DNA of 64,000 nucleotides from Thiomonas sp. FB-Cd (lineage in GTDB: Bacteria; Pseudomonadota; Gammaproteobacteria; Burkholderiales; Burkholderiaceae_C). The position numbers and the translations under genes are program-made. The notes below the pieces were generated by a model, which was given only the letters and a program-made list of their open reading frames with translations, was not told where the DNA came from and did no database searches. Positions 27,545 to 36,418 of this stretch are shown piece by piece. How positions within the stretch are numbered: the stretch's first letter is position 1; every line of letters begins with the position of its first letter. The stretch is from the NCBI RefSeq assembly GCF_000733775.1, contig NZ_JPOE01000005.1, positions 496,001 through 560,000 of the forward strand. Direction: 5' to 3'.

Positions 27545-27607
27545 CCCCCTCCTGCCCGGTCGGCTTCGCCTGAGCGACGCTGTGCGTCGGGCCGGGCGAG
27601 GAAGGGG
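27545..27607. repeat. branched GC-rich inverted repeat at the presumed left end of the TnpB element
   Basis: CCCC-x-TCCT-GCCCGG (from 27545) pairs imperfectly with the block GCCGGGCGAGGAAGGGG (27591-27607). A perfect small hairpin CGACGC-TGT-GCGTCG (27575-27589) sits inside. IS200/IS605 ends are folded as single-stranded hairpins, so this is a candidate left end. Confidence 0.45.
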
Positions 27608-27796
27608 AATGCGCGGGCATTTGTTCATTTTCCCTCCGGCGCGCCAACTTGTCGCGCCGCATCCCGGGGCGCCACGCTGCCTCCATCCAACATGGCCGAT
27701 TGGGCCTGCGTTCAGAGCGCGGCACGATTCCAATGGACAATCTGGTTTGCGGCACGCTTCGAATTTCCTTCGGACCCCGAAACCCGAGTATTCACC

Positions 27797-29362
27797 ATGC
27801 ACCACTGCGACGTTCTCATCATCGGCGGCGGCTTGGCTGGTCTGGCCACAGCCTTGCATCTGGCCGAGCGTTTTCAAGTCACCATGCTTGCCAAGCGTGA
27901 ATTGGAGGTTTCGTCCAGCCAATGGGCTCAAGGCGGTATCGCCGCGGTGTTGGGGAGCAAAGACAGCTTTGACGCCCATGTGCACGATACCCTCGTGGCT
28001 GGCGCCATGCTCAACGATCTGCCCGCCACGCGCTTTGTCATCGAGCATGGGCCGCAGGCCATCAGCTGGCTGCGTGAACAGGGGGTTCCATTCGACACGG
28101 AAGGCGGCGACTTGCACCTCACGCGCGAGGGTGGCCACAGCCAGCGCCGCATCGCCCATGTGGCCGACGCCACTGGCGCCGCCATTCAGCGCACACTTCT
28201 GGCGCGCGCGCGCGAACACCCGCGCATCACCCTGTTGGAAAACCACGTGGCGGTCGACTTGATTACCGACCGCCATATGAATTTCGCCAGCGACCGCCGT
28301 TGCTGGGGCGCATACGCGCTCAACATGGCCAGTTCGCGCGTGGAAACCTTCGCCGCCACCCACACGGTTCTCGCCACGGGCGGTGCAGGCAAGGTGTACC
28401 GCTACACGACCAACCCCGACACCGCCAGTGGCGACGGGCTTGCCATGGCCTGGCGTGCGGGCTGCCGTGTGGCAAACATGGAGTTCATTCAGTTTCATCC
28501 GACCTGCCTTTACCACCCGAAGGCCAAGAGCTTCCTCATTTCTGAAGCGGTGCGCGGCGAAGGTGGCGTGCTCCGGCTTCCTGATGGCACGCGCTTCATG
28601 CCGGCACACGATGAACGTGCAGAACTGGCGCCGCGCGACGTGGTCGCCCGTGCCATCGATTTTGAGATGAAGAAGCACGGCGTGGACTGTGTATACCTGG
28701 ACATCACCCTCAAGGGCGAAGCATTCATACGTCAGCATTTCCCCACCATCTACCAGCGCTGCATGGATTTAGGCATCGACATGGCGCGGGAGCCCATCCC
28801 TGTGGTGCCTGCGGTGCATTTCACCTGCGGCGGCGTTCTCACCGATCTGTCGGGGCGCACCGACCTTCCGGGTCTGTATGCCGTTGGTGAAGTCGCCTAC
28901 ACGGGACTGCATGGCGCCAACCGCCTCGCCAGCAATTCACTTCTTGAGTGTGCCGTCTTCGGTACTGCCGCGGCGCAGGCCATCGGTGCGGCGGCACAGC
29001 CGCCAGTGCTGGCACCACGCCCTTGGGACGAGAGCCGCGTAAGTGACGCTGACGAGCTGGTTGTCATTAGCCATAACTGGGATGAACTACGCCGGCTCAT
29101 GTGGAATTACGTGGGTATCGTACGCACGGACAAGCGTCTGGAGCGTGCTGCGCACCGCATCGCGCTGCTGCAATCCGAGGTCCAGGAGTTTTACGCCAAC
29201 TTTCGCGTCAACCGCGACCTTCTTGAACTTCGCAACTTGCTGCAGGTGGCTGAACTGATTGTGCGTTCAGCCCAACTGCGTCATGAAAGCCGCGGCCTGC
29301 ACTACAGCCTGGATTGGCCTCAGACGGCGGCCCCTGCCGCACCAACCATCCTTGTGCCCTAA
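27797..29362 (+). CDS. nadB: L-aspartate oxidase
   Basis: FAD flavoprotein that oxidises aspartate to iminoaspartate, first step of NAD synthesis; 521 residues. [20 protein letters not shown] is the FAD-binding Rossmann motif at the N-terminus, [14 protein letters not shown] the flavin-contact block, [15 protein letters not shown] and [12 protein letters not shown] the substrate region, and [15 protein letters not shown] the C-terminal flavin motif. The start at 27797 places the Rossmann motif near residue 8. The TnpB element lies about 190 bp upstream and may have affected the promoter region. nadA and nadC are not in the window. Confidence 0.96.
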   Translation: MHHCDVLIIGGGLAGLATALHLAERFQVTMLAKRELEVSSSQWAQGGIAAVLGSKDSFDAHVHDTLVAGAMLNDLPATRFVIEHGPQAISWLREQGVPFDTEGGDLHLTREGGHSQRRIAHVADATGAAIQRTLLARAREHPRITLLENHVAVDLITDRHMNFASDRRCWGAYALNMASSRVETFAATHTVLATGGAGKVYRYTTNPDTASGDGLAMAWRAGCRVANMEFIQFHPTCLYHPKAKSFLISEAVRGEGGVLRLPDGTRFMPAHDERAELAPRDVVARAIDFEMKKHGVDCVYLDITLKGEAFIRQHFPTIYQRCMDLGIDMAREPIPVVPAVHFTCGGVLTDLSGRTDLPGLYAVGEVAYTGLHGANRLASNSLLECAVFGTAAAQAIGAAAQPPVLAPRPWDESRVSDADELVVISHNWDELRRLMWNYVGIVRTDKRLERAAHRIALLQSEVQEFYANFRVNRDLLELRNLLQVAELIVRSAQLRHESRGLHYSLDWPQTAAPAAPTILVP

Positions 29363-29380
29363 GGCGCGCGCCCCCATCCC

Positions 29381-30187
29381 ATGTCTCCCATGCCCGATCC
29401 CAGCCTCGCCGAAGTCGTCACGCTCTTGCACCGCGCGGCACGCGAGGAAATCCTCCCGCGATTTCAGCGCGTCCGCCGCGAGCTCAAGGCCGATGGGACC
29501 TGGGTCACCGCCGCAGACACTGCCATGCAGGCCCGTGTGCAACGCGAACTCGCTGATCGCTGGCCGCACATTGCTTTCCTTGGCGAAGAGATGCCCGCCT
29601 CGGAGCAACAAAACCTGATGCGCCACACGCAAACCGGCCTATGGGTTCTCGACCCGTTGGACGGTACGAGCAATTTTGCTGCCGGCTTACCGATATTCGG
29701 CCCCTCCCTCGCGCTGATTCGCAATGCGCGCATTGAACTCGGCGTCGTCATTGACGTGCCACGCGACGAGACATTCAGCGCAGCACTCGGCCATGGTGCC
29801 TGGCTGAACAACGTGCCGCTGTCCATGGCCAAATCGGCTCTGGCCTTGGCCAAGACCATTGCCTGCGTGGATTTCAAACGCCTCCCGGCGCCGCTCGCTG
29901 GACGCTTGGCCACGATGCCTCCATATGCCTCGCAGCGTTCCATCGGATCTGTGGCGCTGGACTGGTGCTGGGTCGCCGCCGGCCGCTTCCACCTCTACCT
30001 GCACGGAAGCCAAGGCCTGTGGGACTACTGTGCCGGCCACCTCATTCTCAGCGAAGCTGGCGGATACAGCACAACTCTCGATGGGCAAGTCGTGTTTGAC
30101 GGCACCTTGAGCAAACGCTCAGCGCTGTGTGCCGGGGACGCTGAGCACTTCGCGCAATGGGTTGAGTGGTTGAACGAAAACCGATGA
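29381..30187 (+). CDS. inositol monophosphatase-family phosphatase
   Basis: Li-sensitive Mg-dependent phosphatase fold, 268 residues. Metal-binding residues lie in EEMP (about 69-72, from FLGEEMP), DPLDGTSNFAAGLP (about 92-105) and WDYCAGHLILSEAGG (about 216-230). The family includes inositol-1-phosphatase, CysQ and fructose bisphosphatases; the sequence does not decide between them, and the usual IPFMH-type substrate residues are not evident. It is 18 bp after nadB and probably co-transcribed. Confidence 0.88.
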   Translation: MSPMPDPSLAEVVTLLHRAAREEILPRFQRVRRELKADGTWVTAADTAMQARVQRELADRWPHIAFLGEEMPASEQQNLMRHTQTGLWVLDPLDGTSNFAAGLPIFGPSLALIRNARIELGVVIDVPRDETFSAALGHGAWLNNVPLSMAKSALALAKTIACVDFKRLPAPLAGRLATMPPYASQRSIGSVALDWCWVAAGRFHLYLHGSQGLWDYCAGHLILSEAGGYSTTLDGQVVFDGTLSKRSALCAGDAEHFAQWVEWLNENR

Positions 30188-30232
30188 CGCGGCATCTCGC
30201 ACGGACTTTGCGCGCGCATCAACGCCATATCG

Positions 30233-31729
30233 CTACTGAAATGCCACTTCGTCGAAACTACGTAGCTTGCGGCTATGCAGTTGATCCATGCGTTGCTGGC
30301 GCAGGTTCTCCAGCGCGCGAATGCCGATGCGAAGATGCTGGTCGACGCGTTCACGGTAGAAGCGATCAGCCATACCGGGGAGTTTGAGGTCACCATGCAG
30401 GGGCCTGTCGCTCACGCATAGAAGCGTGCCGTAAGGCACCCGGAGACGCAAGCCGTTGGCTGCAATGGTCGCGCTTTCCATATCCAGAGCAATGGCACGG
30501 CTTTGGGAAAACCGGCGCTCAGGAGTATTCAGGACTCCGTGAAATGGCTGCAGTTCCCAATTTCGGTTGTCCGTGCTGGCTACGGTTCCGGTGCGCATCA
30601 CGCGCTTGAGATCGTAACCGCGCAACTGGGTAATGGTGGCCACTGCCTCCTGGATGGCCACCTGGACCTCTGCCAAGGGCGGGATCGGCACCCACAGAGG
30701 CAGTTCCTCGTCCAGCACGTGGTCCTCGCGGACATAGCCGTGCGCAAGCACATAGTCGCCCAGCTGCTGGCTATTGCGCAACCCTGCACAGTGACCAAGC
30801 ATGAGCCATGCATGGGGGCGAAGGACCGCAACGTGGTCGGTGATTGTCTTCGCGTTGGCCGGGCCCACGCCAATGTTCACGAGGCTGATGCCACTGCGGT
30901 CGCGCCGCAGCAGGTGGTAGGCGGGCATCTGCGGCATGCGGGCCGGGGGTTCGCCCAGTGCGTCGCTGGCTTCAGCCGATTGGCCGACCCGGCGGGTGAC
31001 CACGTTGCCCGGCTCCACGAAAGCGATGTAGTCGTCCTGCGCATCGGCTGGACGTGCCATGAGTTCGCGCGCCACACGCACGAATTCGTCAATGTAGAAC
31101 GCGTAGTTCGTGAACAGCACAAAGTTCTGCATGTGCTGGGGATCAGACCCGGTGTAGTGACGCAGGCGGTGCAGCGAGTAGTCGACTCGCGGTGCCGTAA
31201 AGAGAGCCAGCGGCAGAGGCTGACCGGGCATCGGCACAAACGTGCCGTTGGCGATGCCATCGTCCATTGCCGATAGGTCCGGCAAGTCAAACAGGGTGCG
31301 CAGGCGCGCGCGCTGCTCGAGGCTGAACTGTGCCTCCAGGGGTTCGTGATCCAAGAAGGTGAACGGCAGCGGGATGGGTGTCGCGCTGACACCCACCTCC
31401 AGCGGCTCGCCATGGTTGCGCAAAAGCAGGGCGAACTGTTCGCGGTAATAGTCGGCGAACAGTTCGGGCCGCGTGAGCGTGGCTTCGAATACACCTGCGC
31501 GCGACACGAACCCATAGCTCAGGCGGGAGTCCGCGTGTGCGCCGCTTCGGGTGCGCACGCGCACGAACGGATAGTACGCACGCACTGCTTCATCTTGCTC
31601 CGCGCCCGCGAGAAAACGGCGCAGCGCGTCGTGCAGGATGGCCACGCCCTGGCCATAAATGGCCGCGACATGGGCCAGCGCAGCGTTGGCGTCGGTATGG
31701 TTGCGGGTGGTGAGCGCGGATTCGGTCAT
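30233..31729 (-). CDS. amn: AMP nucleosidase
   Basis: Hydrolyses AMP to adenine and ribose 5-phosphate, 498 residues. The Amn N-terminal domain (about 1-180: SYGFVSRAGVFEATLTRPELF, FTFLDHEPLEAQ) precedes a nucleoside-phosphorylase-like domain with VNIGVGPANAKTITDHVAVLRP and HAWLMLGHCAGLRNSQQLGDYVLAHGY (given in two parts), DMESATIAANG, and LCVSDRPLHGDLKLPG. It is convergent with the phosphatase gene (45 bp apart). The physiological role is control of the adenylate pool. Confidence 0.95.
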   Translation of the reverse strand: MTESALTTRNHTDANAALAHVAAIYGQGVAILHDALRRFLAGAEQDEAVRAYYPFVRVRTRSGAHADSRLSYGFVSRAGVFEATLTRPELFADYYREQFALLLRNHGEPLEVGVSATPIPLPFTFLDHEPLEAQFSLEQRARLRTLFDLPDLSAMDDGIANGTFVPMPGQPLPLALFTAPRVDYSLHRLRHYTGSDPQHMQNFVLFTNYAFYIDEFVRVARELMARPADAQDDYIAFVEPGNVVTRRVGQSAEASDALGEPPARMPQMPAYHLLRRDRSGISLVNIGVGPANAKTITDHVAVLRPHAWLMLGHCAGLRNSQQLGDYVLAHGYVREDHVLDEELPLWVPIPPLAEVQVAIQEAVATITQLRGYDLKRVMRTGTVASTDNRNWELQPFHGVLNTPERRFSQSRAIALDMESATIAANGLRLRVPYGTLLCVSDRPLHGDLKLPGMADRFYRERVDQHLRIGIRALENLRQQRMDQLHSRKLRSFDEVAFQ

Positions 31730-32105
31730 GGCGTGCGGTTGCAGTCGCGGGCCTGGGCGCGTGACAGGTCCAGTCCTTCAGCGCGAATAAGGATAGCGCG
31801 AATGCCATGGGCATCCACTGGGGGCGTGGGCCCGGTTTGGTTGATGCTGTCTTTTGAACCTGCAAGCGAGGGTGGCCCACGCCCGCATCGCCCGTGAAGT
31901 GCGTGGAGCAGGCATCCCGCCAGCAGCAGTAACCCGCCGAAGCGGCTCAGCCGGGCTCGATGCCGGGGTGATCGCCGTCGCAATCCCCACGCTTGCCGCG
32001 CAAGCAGCGGCCGGGCCCAGGGCGCTGGGGATGTCAAAGAAACTGGACATCGCCGCGCAAATGTCGCGGCTGGCGCGACGTCGACGCTGCCGGGTGCGCC
32101 GGGCT
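31730..32105. other. 376-bp gap, no convincing gene
   Basis: This lies between the start of amn and the end of a lysR gene on the same strand. A minus-strand frame with a short hydrophobic run (GGLLLLAGCLL) ends at the amn ATG, but it begins inside lysR, is Arg/Pro-rich and has no family motif. I treat it as noise. Confidence 0.45.
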
Positions 32106-33095
32106 TCAATCGGCCGTAGTCTGCATTGGGGCCTGCAACTGCTGCTGCAGCCATTGAACCAGCGCGATGACCTCGGGGCGGCGCGCTGCGTCCGTGCGCT
32201 GTGCGAGATGGTAAAAGTAGCCACTGCCCCGCATCGGTCCCAATGGCAACACAAGGCTGCCGTCGGCCAGGAGATGCTGCACCAACGCCATCTGCCCCAT
32301 GGCCAGGCCCATGCCCGCCAGCGCTGCCTGCACGGCTTGGTGAGTGAAGTTCAGGTCCAGCCAACTCAGCGGTTTGACCGGCGCGTGTCCGATCGCGGCA
32401 AACCAACCGGGCCAGGACAGCGCGTCAATATGGCGAGCCAGCGACGGCGAACTGCCGTGGGATCCGACATCGGCGATCAGCGCCGCGCGCTTGAGATCCG
32501 CCGGTGTGCGCAACCCACCGCGCGCCTGCAGTTCGGCGAGCAGGCGCGGGCTGCACACAGGCGCGATACGCTCCTCAAACAGGACCCTGGTGCCAGGCAC
32601 ACGCGCCAGCGGGTTGTCGGGATGGACCAGCCGGATTGCCACGTCCTGACCCGACACATCCAGGTCGGCCAGGCGATCCGTCGCCTCCACCGCAATGTCC
32701 ACGTCGGAATGGTCCGCCTGAAACAGCGGCAGCCTCGGCATCAGCCACAAGCTGGCAAAGGACGCAAACGTGGTGATGCGCACACGTGGGCGCTGGGTGA
32801 TCTGACGCAGGTCTTCCACGGCGTCGTCAAGCGTGGCAAGCACGGGACGCAGTGCAGCTGCAAATCGCTCGCCAGCCTCGGCGAGCCGCACGCGCGGACC
32901 CTCGCGCAGGAATAGCGTCACGCCAACCTCTGCCTCCAATGCCTGGATCTGTCGGCTCAAAGCGGACTGGGTGACAAACAACTCATGCGCGGCGGCCGTG
33001 AAACTGCCAAGGCGCGCGGCAGCCTCAAACGCGCGCAGATTGCCGGCATCGATGCGGCGGGAAAAAGCTCTCGACGGCGATTTCACGACAGGCAT
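32106..33095 (-). CDS. LysR-family regulator, GcvA-like
   Basis: Transcription regulator of 329 residues. The helix-turn-helix (about 18-75: LRAFEAAARLGSFTAAAHEL, VTQSALSRQIQALE) and the substrate domain resemble GcvA/AmpR-type regulators (ITTFASFASLWLMPRLPLF). AAGGAG lies 5 bases before the ATG. It is divergent from a DUF2917 gene 159 bp away, which is the likely target. Confidence 0.92.
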   Translation of the reverse strand: MPVVKSPSRAFSRRIDAGNLRAFEAAARLGSFTAAAHELFVTQSALSRQIQALEAEVGVTLFLREGPRVRLAEAGERFAAALRPVLATLDDAVEDLRQITQRPRVRITTFASFASLWLMPRLPLFQADHSDVDIAVEATDRLADLDVSGQDVAIRLVHPDNPLARVPGTRVLFEERIAPVCSPRLLAELQARGGLRTPADLKRAALIADVGSHGSSPSLARHIDALSWPGWFAAIGHAPVKPLSWLDLNFTHQAVQAALAGMGLAMGQMALVQHLLADGSLVLPLGPMRGSGYFYHLAQRTDAARRPEVIALVQWLQQQLQAPMQTTAD

Positions 33096-33254
33096 GGCAA
33101 CTCCTTAGCATGCAATAAACGCATGATTAAGATACCAAAAGACCGCTTTCTGAAACGACAAAGGCTGCCTATCATTTTCGCCATAAGCCATGGAATATGG
33201 GGCTCATGGGATGAAATCCCGTTCTATTGCCGCATTTGCGCGAAGGAGATAACC

Positions 33255-33671
33255 ATGCATGATTGGAATACAAGACCATTGCAACTGCGTCGTGAGTCGA
33301 TCAGTTTGCAGCCCGGCGACTCGGTGCTTGTGCGCGGGGCACGTGGCCTGCGCCTGGAGGCGATGGCGCCGCCATTCCCAGGGGGTCCGCTCCCCCTGCT
33401 ATGGCTCACCGAGGAGGGCGAGTCGGACGATGTGTTTCTGCACCCGGGCGACTGCCATGTGGTGCGCGGAAACGGCCGCATGGTGGCCACCGCCTGGGGG
33501 CCCATCAGCCTGCGTGTGCTCGCGAGCGCGCGCATCGCGGCGCCTGTGATGGTACCGACTGCGGACCTGTCCGCGCCAACTCGGGCGCTTCCGGCGCAGC
33601 GATCGGGCGGGCCCGCCGACATGCATCGACCGGGGACGGTGCACCTGCCGCCAGCGTGCTGCGGCGCCTGA
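33255..33671 (+). CDS. DUF2917 domain protein
   Basis: Protein of 138 residues. The first 95 or so form a small beta-rich domain with LRRESISLQPGDSVLVRGARG and LHPGDCHVVRGNGRMVATAWGP, typical of DUF2917. The C-terminal 40 residues are low-complexity. AAGGAGATAACC precedes the ATG, a near-perfect ribosome site. In Burkholderiales, DUF2917 genes often neighbour a divergent LysR gene as here. Function is unknown. Confidence 0.82.
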   Translation: MHDWNTRPLQLRRESISLQPGDSVLVRGARGLRLEAMAPPFPGGPLPLLWLTEEGESDDVFLHPGDCHVVRGNGRMVATAWGPISLRVLASARIAAPVMVPTADLSAPTRALPAQRSGGPADMHRPGTVHLPPACCGA

Positions 33672-33731
33672 ACCCGCAAGCTCGCACGGCTGCAACGCCC
33701 AACGTCCAGCACCGCGTGCTGATGCTTGGTG

Positions 33732-34565
33732 TCAACGGCCGCCGAGGTCCTGCAAGAGATCGAGCGCCGGCGCGGCGTGGTTCAGCGTATAGATGTGCAA
33801 TCCTGGGGCACCGCCTGCAAGCAACTGGTCGCAGAGGTCAGCGACGACTTCGCGACCGAAGGCCAGGATGCTTGCACGGTCATCACCAAAGCTTTGCAGA
33901 CGCAGGCGTATCCAGCGCGGCACCTCGGCACCACAGACGTCTGAGAAGCGCAACAACTGGCTGGCATTGGTGATGGGCATGATGCCGGGAACGATGGGCA
34001 CGCTCATCCCGGCTGCGCCGACTTCGTCGATGAAGCGGAAATAGGCATCGCTATTGAAAAAATACTGGGTAATGGCCGAATCGGCGCCAGCGCGCATCTT
34101 TTCGATGAAATGTCGCAAGTCTTCCTGCGGGCTGCGCGCCTGCGGGTGGGTTTCGTGGTAGGCGGCGACCTCGATGTGGAACCAGTCGCCAGTTTCCGCG
34201 CGAATGAACTCCACGAGATCACGCGCGTGGTGGAACTCGCCTCCGATACCGTAGCCCGAAGGCAAGTCCCCACGCAGAGCAACGATGCGGCGAATGCCTT
34301 CAGCCCGGTAGCCCTGCAACAACGCGCGCACACTGTCATAACTAGCGCCGATGCACGACAGATGGGGCGCCGCAGCCATGCCCTCCGCGGCGATTTCCCT
34401 CACGGTCATCAAGGTACCCTCCTGGGTGGAGCCGCCTGCTCCGAAGGTAACCGAGCAAAACTTTGGGCGGTACGCATAGAGCTGCTGCCGAGCCGTGCGC
34501 AGCTTGACCGCGCCTTCAGGCGTCTTCGGCGGAAAAAATTCGAAACTCAGGTTCGGTATATCCAT
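33732..34565 (-). CDS. metF: 5,10-methylenetetrahydrofolate reductase
   Basis: FAD enzyme that reduces methylene-THF to methyl-THF for methionine synthesis, 277 residues. LSFEFFPPKTPEG (about 6-18) contains the catalytic Glu; FCSVTFGAGGST, VALRGDLPSG and HIEVAAYHETHP hold FAD and folate contacts; ITQYFFNSDAYFRF and PIVPGIMPI follow. The start at 34565 begins the family. It is the last gene of the metK-LysE-ahcY-metF run and lies 149 bp after ahcY. Confidence 0.96.
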   Translation of the reverse strand: MDIPNLSFEFFPPKTPEGAVKLRTARQQLYAYRPKFCSVTFGAGGSTQEGTLMTVREIAAEGMAAAPHLSCIGASYDSVRALLQGYRAEGIRRIVALRGDLPSGYGIGGEFHHARDLVEFIRAETGDWFHIEVAAYHETHPQARSPQEDLRHFIEKMRAGADSAITQYFFNSDAYFRFIDEVGAAGMSVPIVPGIMPITNASQLLRFSDVCGAEVPRWIRLRLQSFGDDRASILAFGREVVADLCDQLLAGGAPGLHIYTLNHAAPALDLLQDLGGR

Positions 34566-34714
34566 ACGCACGTGTGTCTGGGGTATGGCGGCCGAGGGCT
34601 CAAGCCGCGAATGCAGCCAAGCCAACCGGGCTGCCGGGGCATTGCCCAGAACGGCCACCCCGCGGGTTTTCCGCAGGCTGGGCCGGTCCTGGTCTCGCAA
34701 CGCTCTGAATGCCT

Positions 34715-36133
34715 TTAATAGCGGTAGTGGTCGGCCTTGTAGGGGCCGTCCTTCGGCACGCCGATATAGGTGGCTTGCTGGTCAGTCAGCTGCGTGAGCT
34801 GGGCGTTGAGCTTCTTGAGTTGCAGCCGTGCCACCTTCTCGTCCAGATGCTTGGGCAGGGTGTACACGCCGACCGGATATTGGGCGGTCTGGGTGTACAG
34901 CTCGATCTGCGCAATGGTCTGGTTCGCGAAACTCGATGACATCACGTAGCTCGGATGTCCGGTTCCGCAGCCCAGGTTCACCAGACGTCCCTTTGCCAAC
35001 AGGATGATGCGCTTGCCATCCGGAAAAATGATGTGGTCAACCTGGGGCTTGATTTCCTCCCACCGGTACTGCTCGACGCCCGCGACGTCAATCTCGTTGT
35101 CGAAGTGCCCGATATTGCAAACAATGGCCTGGTCCTTCATGCGGGCCATGTGGTCATGGGTAATGACGTGATAATTGCCAGTCGCAGTAACGAAGATGTC
35201 AGCCTTGTCGGCGGCGTAATCCATCGTGACCACGCGGTAGCCCTCCATGGCCGCCTGCAGGGCGCAGATGGGGTCGATTTCGGTCACCCATACCTGGGCG
35301 GAAAGCGCGCGGAGTGCCTGTGCGCTTCCCTTACCGACGTCGCCATAGCCGGCGACCACCGCGATCTTGCCCGCCACCATCACGTCGGTGGCGCGCTTGA
35401 TGCCATCAACCAAGCTCTCGCGGCAACCGTAAAGGTTGTCGAACTTGCTCTTGGTGACGCTGTCATTGACGTTGATCGCGGGAAACTTGAGCTCACCGCG
35501 TTGGTGCATCTGGTAAAGGCGATGCACGCCTGTGGTCGTTTCCTCGGTCACACCCTTGATGTGTGCCAGGCGGGTCGAATACCACGTTGGGCTGTTAGCG
35601 AGGCGCGCCTTGATGGCGGCGAAAAGAACCCGCTCCTCTTCACTGGTGGGGTGGTTGAGCACGGCCGCATCGGTTTCCGCGCGAGCGCCCAAGTGCAGCA
35701 GCAGCGTGGCGTCACCACCATCGTCCAGAATCATGTTCGAGTAACCTGCGTCGGTCCATTCGAAGATGCGATGGGTGAATTCCCAATAATCTTCCAGCGT
35801 CTCGCCTTTGATGGCAAACACCGGCGTACCGCTTGCTGCAATGGCTGCCGCTGCGTGGTCCTGCGTGGAGAAGATGTTGCACGAGGCCCAGCGCACCTGC
35901 GCCCCCAACGCCTGCAGTGTTTCAATCAGGACCGCAGTCTGGATGGTCATGTGCAGGCTGCCGGTGATGCGGGCGCCGCGCAGCGGCTGACGGGCCGCAT
36001 ATTCGTCGCGGATGGCCATGAGGCCTGGCATTTCCGTCTCGGCAATGCGAATTTCCCGCCGGCCCCAATCGGCCAAGGCCAAGTCAGCCACGCGGAAATC
36101 AGGGGATTGATTCAGGTCGACCACAGCGTTCAT
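34715..36133 (-). CDS. ahcY: S-adenosylhomocysteine hydrolase
   Basis: NAD-dependent enzyme that splits SAH to adenosine and homocysteine, 472 residues (the long bacterial form with an insert near residues 150-190). [18 protein letters not shown] is the substrate block; [16 protein letters not shown] is the NAD Rossmann motif; [12 protein letters not shown] and the C-terminal KADHYRY are invariant. GGAG lies 6 bases before the ATG at 36133. An SAH riboswitch fills the leader, so the enzyme is induced by its own substrate. Confidence 0.97.
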   Translation of the reverse strand: MNAVVDLNQSPDFRVADLALADWGRREIRIAETEMPGLMAIRDEYAARQPLRGARITGSLHMTIQTAVLIETLQALGAQVRWASCNIFSTQDHAAAAIAASGTPVFAIKGETLEDYWEFTHRIFEWTDAGYSNMILDDGGDATLLLHLGARAETDAAVLNHPTSEEERVLFAAIKARLANSPTWYSTRLAHIKGVTEETTTGVHRLYQMHQRGELKFPAINVNDSVTKSKFDNLYGCRESLVDGIKRATDVMVAGKIAVVAGYGDVGKGSAQALRALSAQVWVTEIDPICALQAAMEGYRVVTMDYAADKADIFVTATGNYHVITHDHMARMKDQAIVCNIGHFDNEIDVAGVEQYRWEEIKPQVDHIIFPDGKRIILLAKGRLVNLGCGTGHPSYVMSSSFANQTIAQIELYTQTAQYPVGVYTLPKHLDEKVARLQLKKLNAQLTQLTDQQATYIGVPKDGPYKADHYRY

Positions 36134-36154
36134 CAAACTCTCCATGAAACTGCG

Positions 36155-36189
36155 GCCGGGGCGGATGCTCACCGCATCCCGCGCCCGGC
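36155..36189 (-). promoter_or_regulatory. strong hairpin between the SAH aptamer and ahcY (expression platform candidate)
   Basis: GCCGGG...GGATGC pairs with GCATCC...CCCGGC around a GGTGA loop, ending about 20 bases before the ahcY start and just ahead of its GGAG site. There is no U-tract, so control of translation or of an alternative pairing is more likely than intrinsic termination. Confidence 0.5.
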
Positions 36190-36196
36190 ACGGGTT

Positions 36197-36304
36197 GGGC
36201 GAGCGCCGTTGACAGGAAGCCGCCCAAGGCAGCTTGCGATCAGGGTCCTGAGCCTGGCGACCGCCGGGGAGTGCCCGGCATTGGCGTTGCAACGCTCCTC
36301 AGGA
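36197..36304 (-). promoter_or_regulatory. SAH riboswitch
   Basis: The RNA reads CCUGAGGAGCGUUGCAAC at its 5' end, then GCCAGGCUCAGG, then AACGGCGCUCGCCC at its 3' end. These are the conserved blocks of the S-adenosylhomocysteine riboswitch found upstream of ahcY in many proteobacteria. CCUGAG pairs with CUCAGG (P1), and GAGCG pairs with CGCUC to make the pseudoknot. SAH binding turns expression on in studied cases. A -10 box places the transcript start right at the aptamer 5' end. Confidence 0.92.
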
Positions 36305-36311
36305 ATCGGTA

Positions 36312-36317
36312 ATTGTA
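36312..36317 (-). promoter_or_regulatory. -10 box of the ahcY promoter
   Basis: TACAAT on the minus strand, in CCTACAATTA. A start about 7 bases downstream would be near 36305, the first base of the SAH aptamer. The -35 region is poor. Confidence 0.6.
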
Positions 36318-36418
36318 GGGTGACACGCCCTGGCCGGCTTGCCCCCGGCGACTGCAGGGGGTTCCGGGTTCGCCTCGACCGCGCCCAGTCAGCCGGCGTG
36401 GCTCGAGCGGACGACAGA

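Larger units (their letters stand above)
26181..27607 (-). mobile_element. TnpB-only IS200/IS605-type (IS1341-like) element, approximate limits
   Basis: The right end is placed at 26181 because TTGAGC/GCTCAA arms (26203-26208 and 26181-26186) form a hairpin of the kind found at IS605-type right ends, right where TnpB homology stops. The left end is placed near 27607, where a structured GC-rich inverted repeat ends. No target duplication is expected for this family. Limits are inference. Confidence 0.55.

Noticed and set aside
31726..32406. A 226-codon minus-strand frame with a short hydrophobic run ending at the amn start
   Set aside because: It begins inside lysR, is Arg/Pro/Gly-rich throughout and has no ribosome site or family motif.
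33707..33721. CAGCAC-CGC-GTGCTG hairpin between DUF2917 and metF, considered as a bidirectional terminator
   Set aside because: There is no T-tract on either side; it may assist factor-dependent ending but cannot be supported as an intrinsic terminator.
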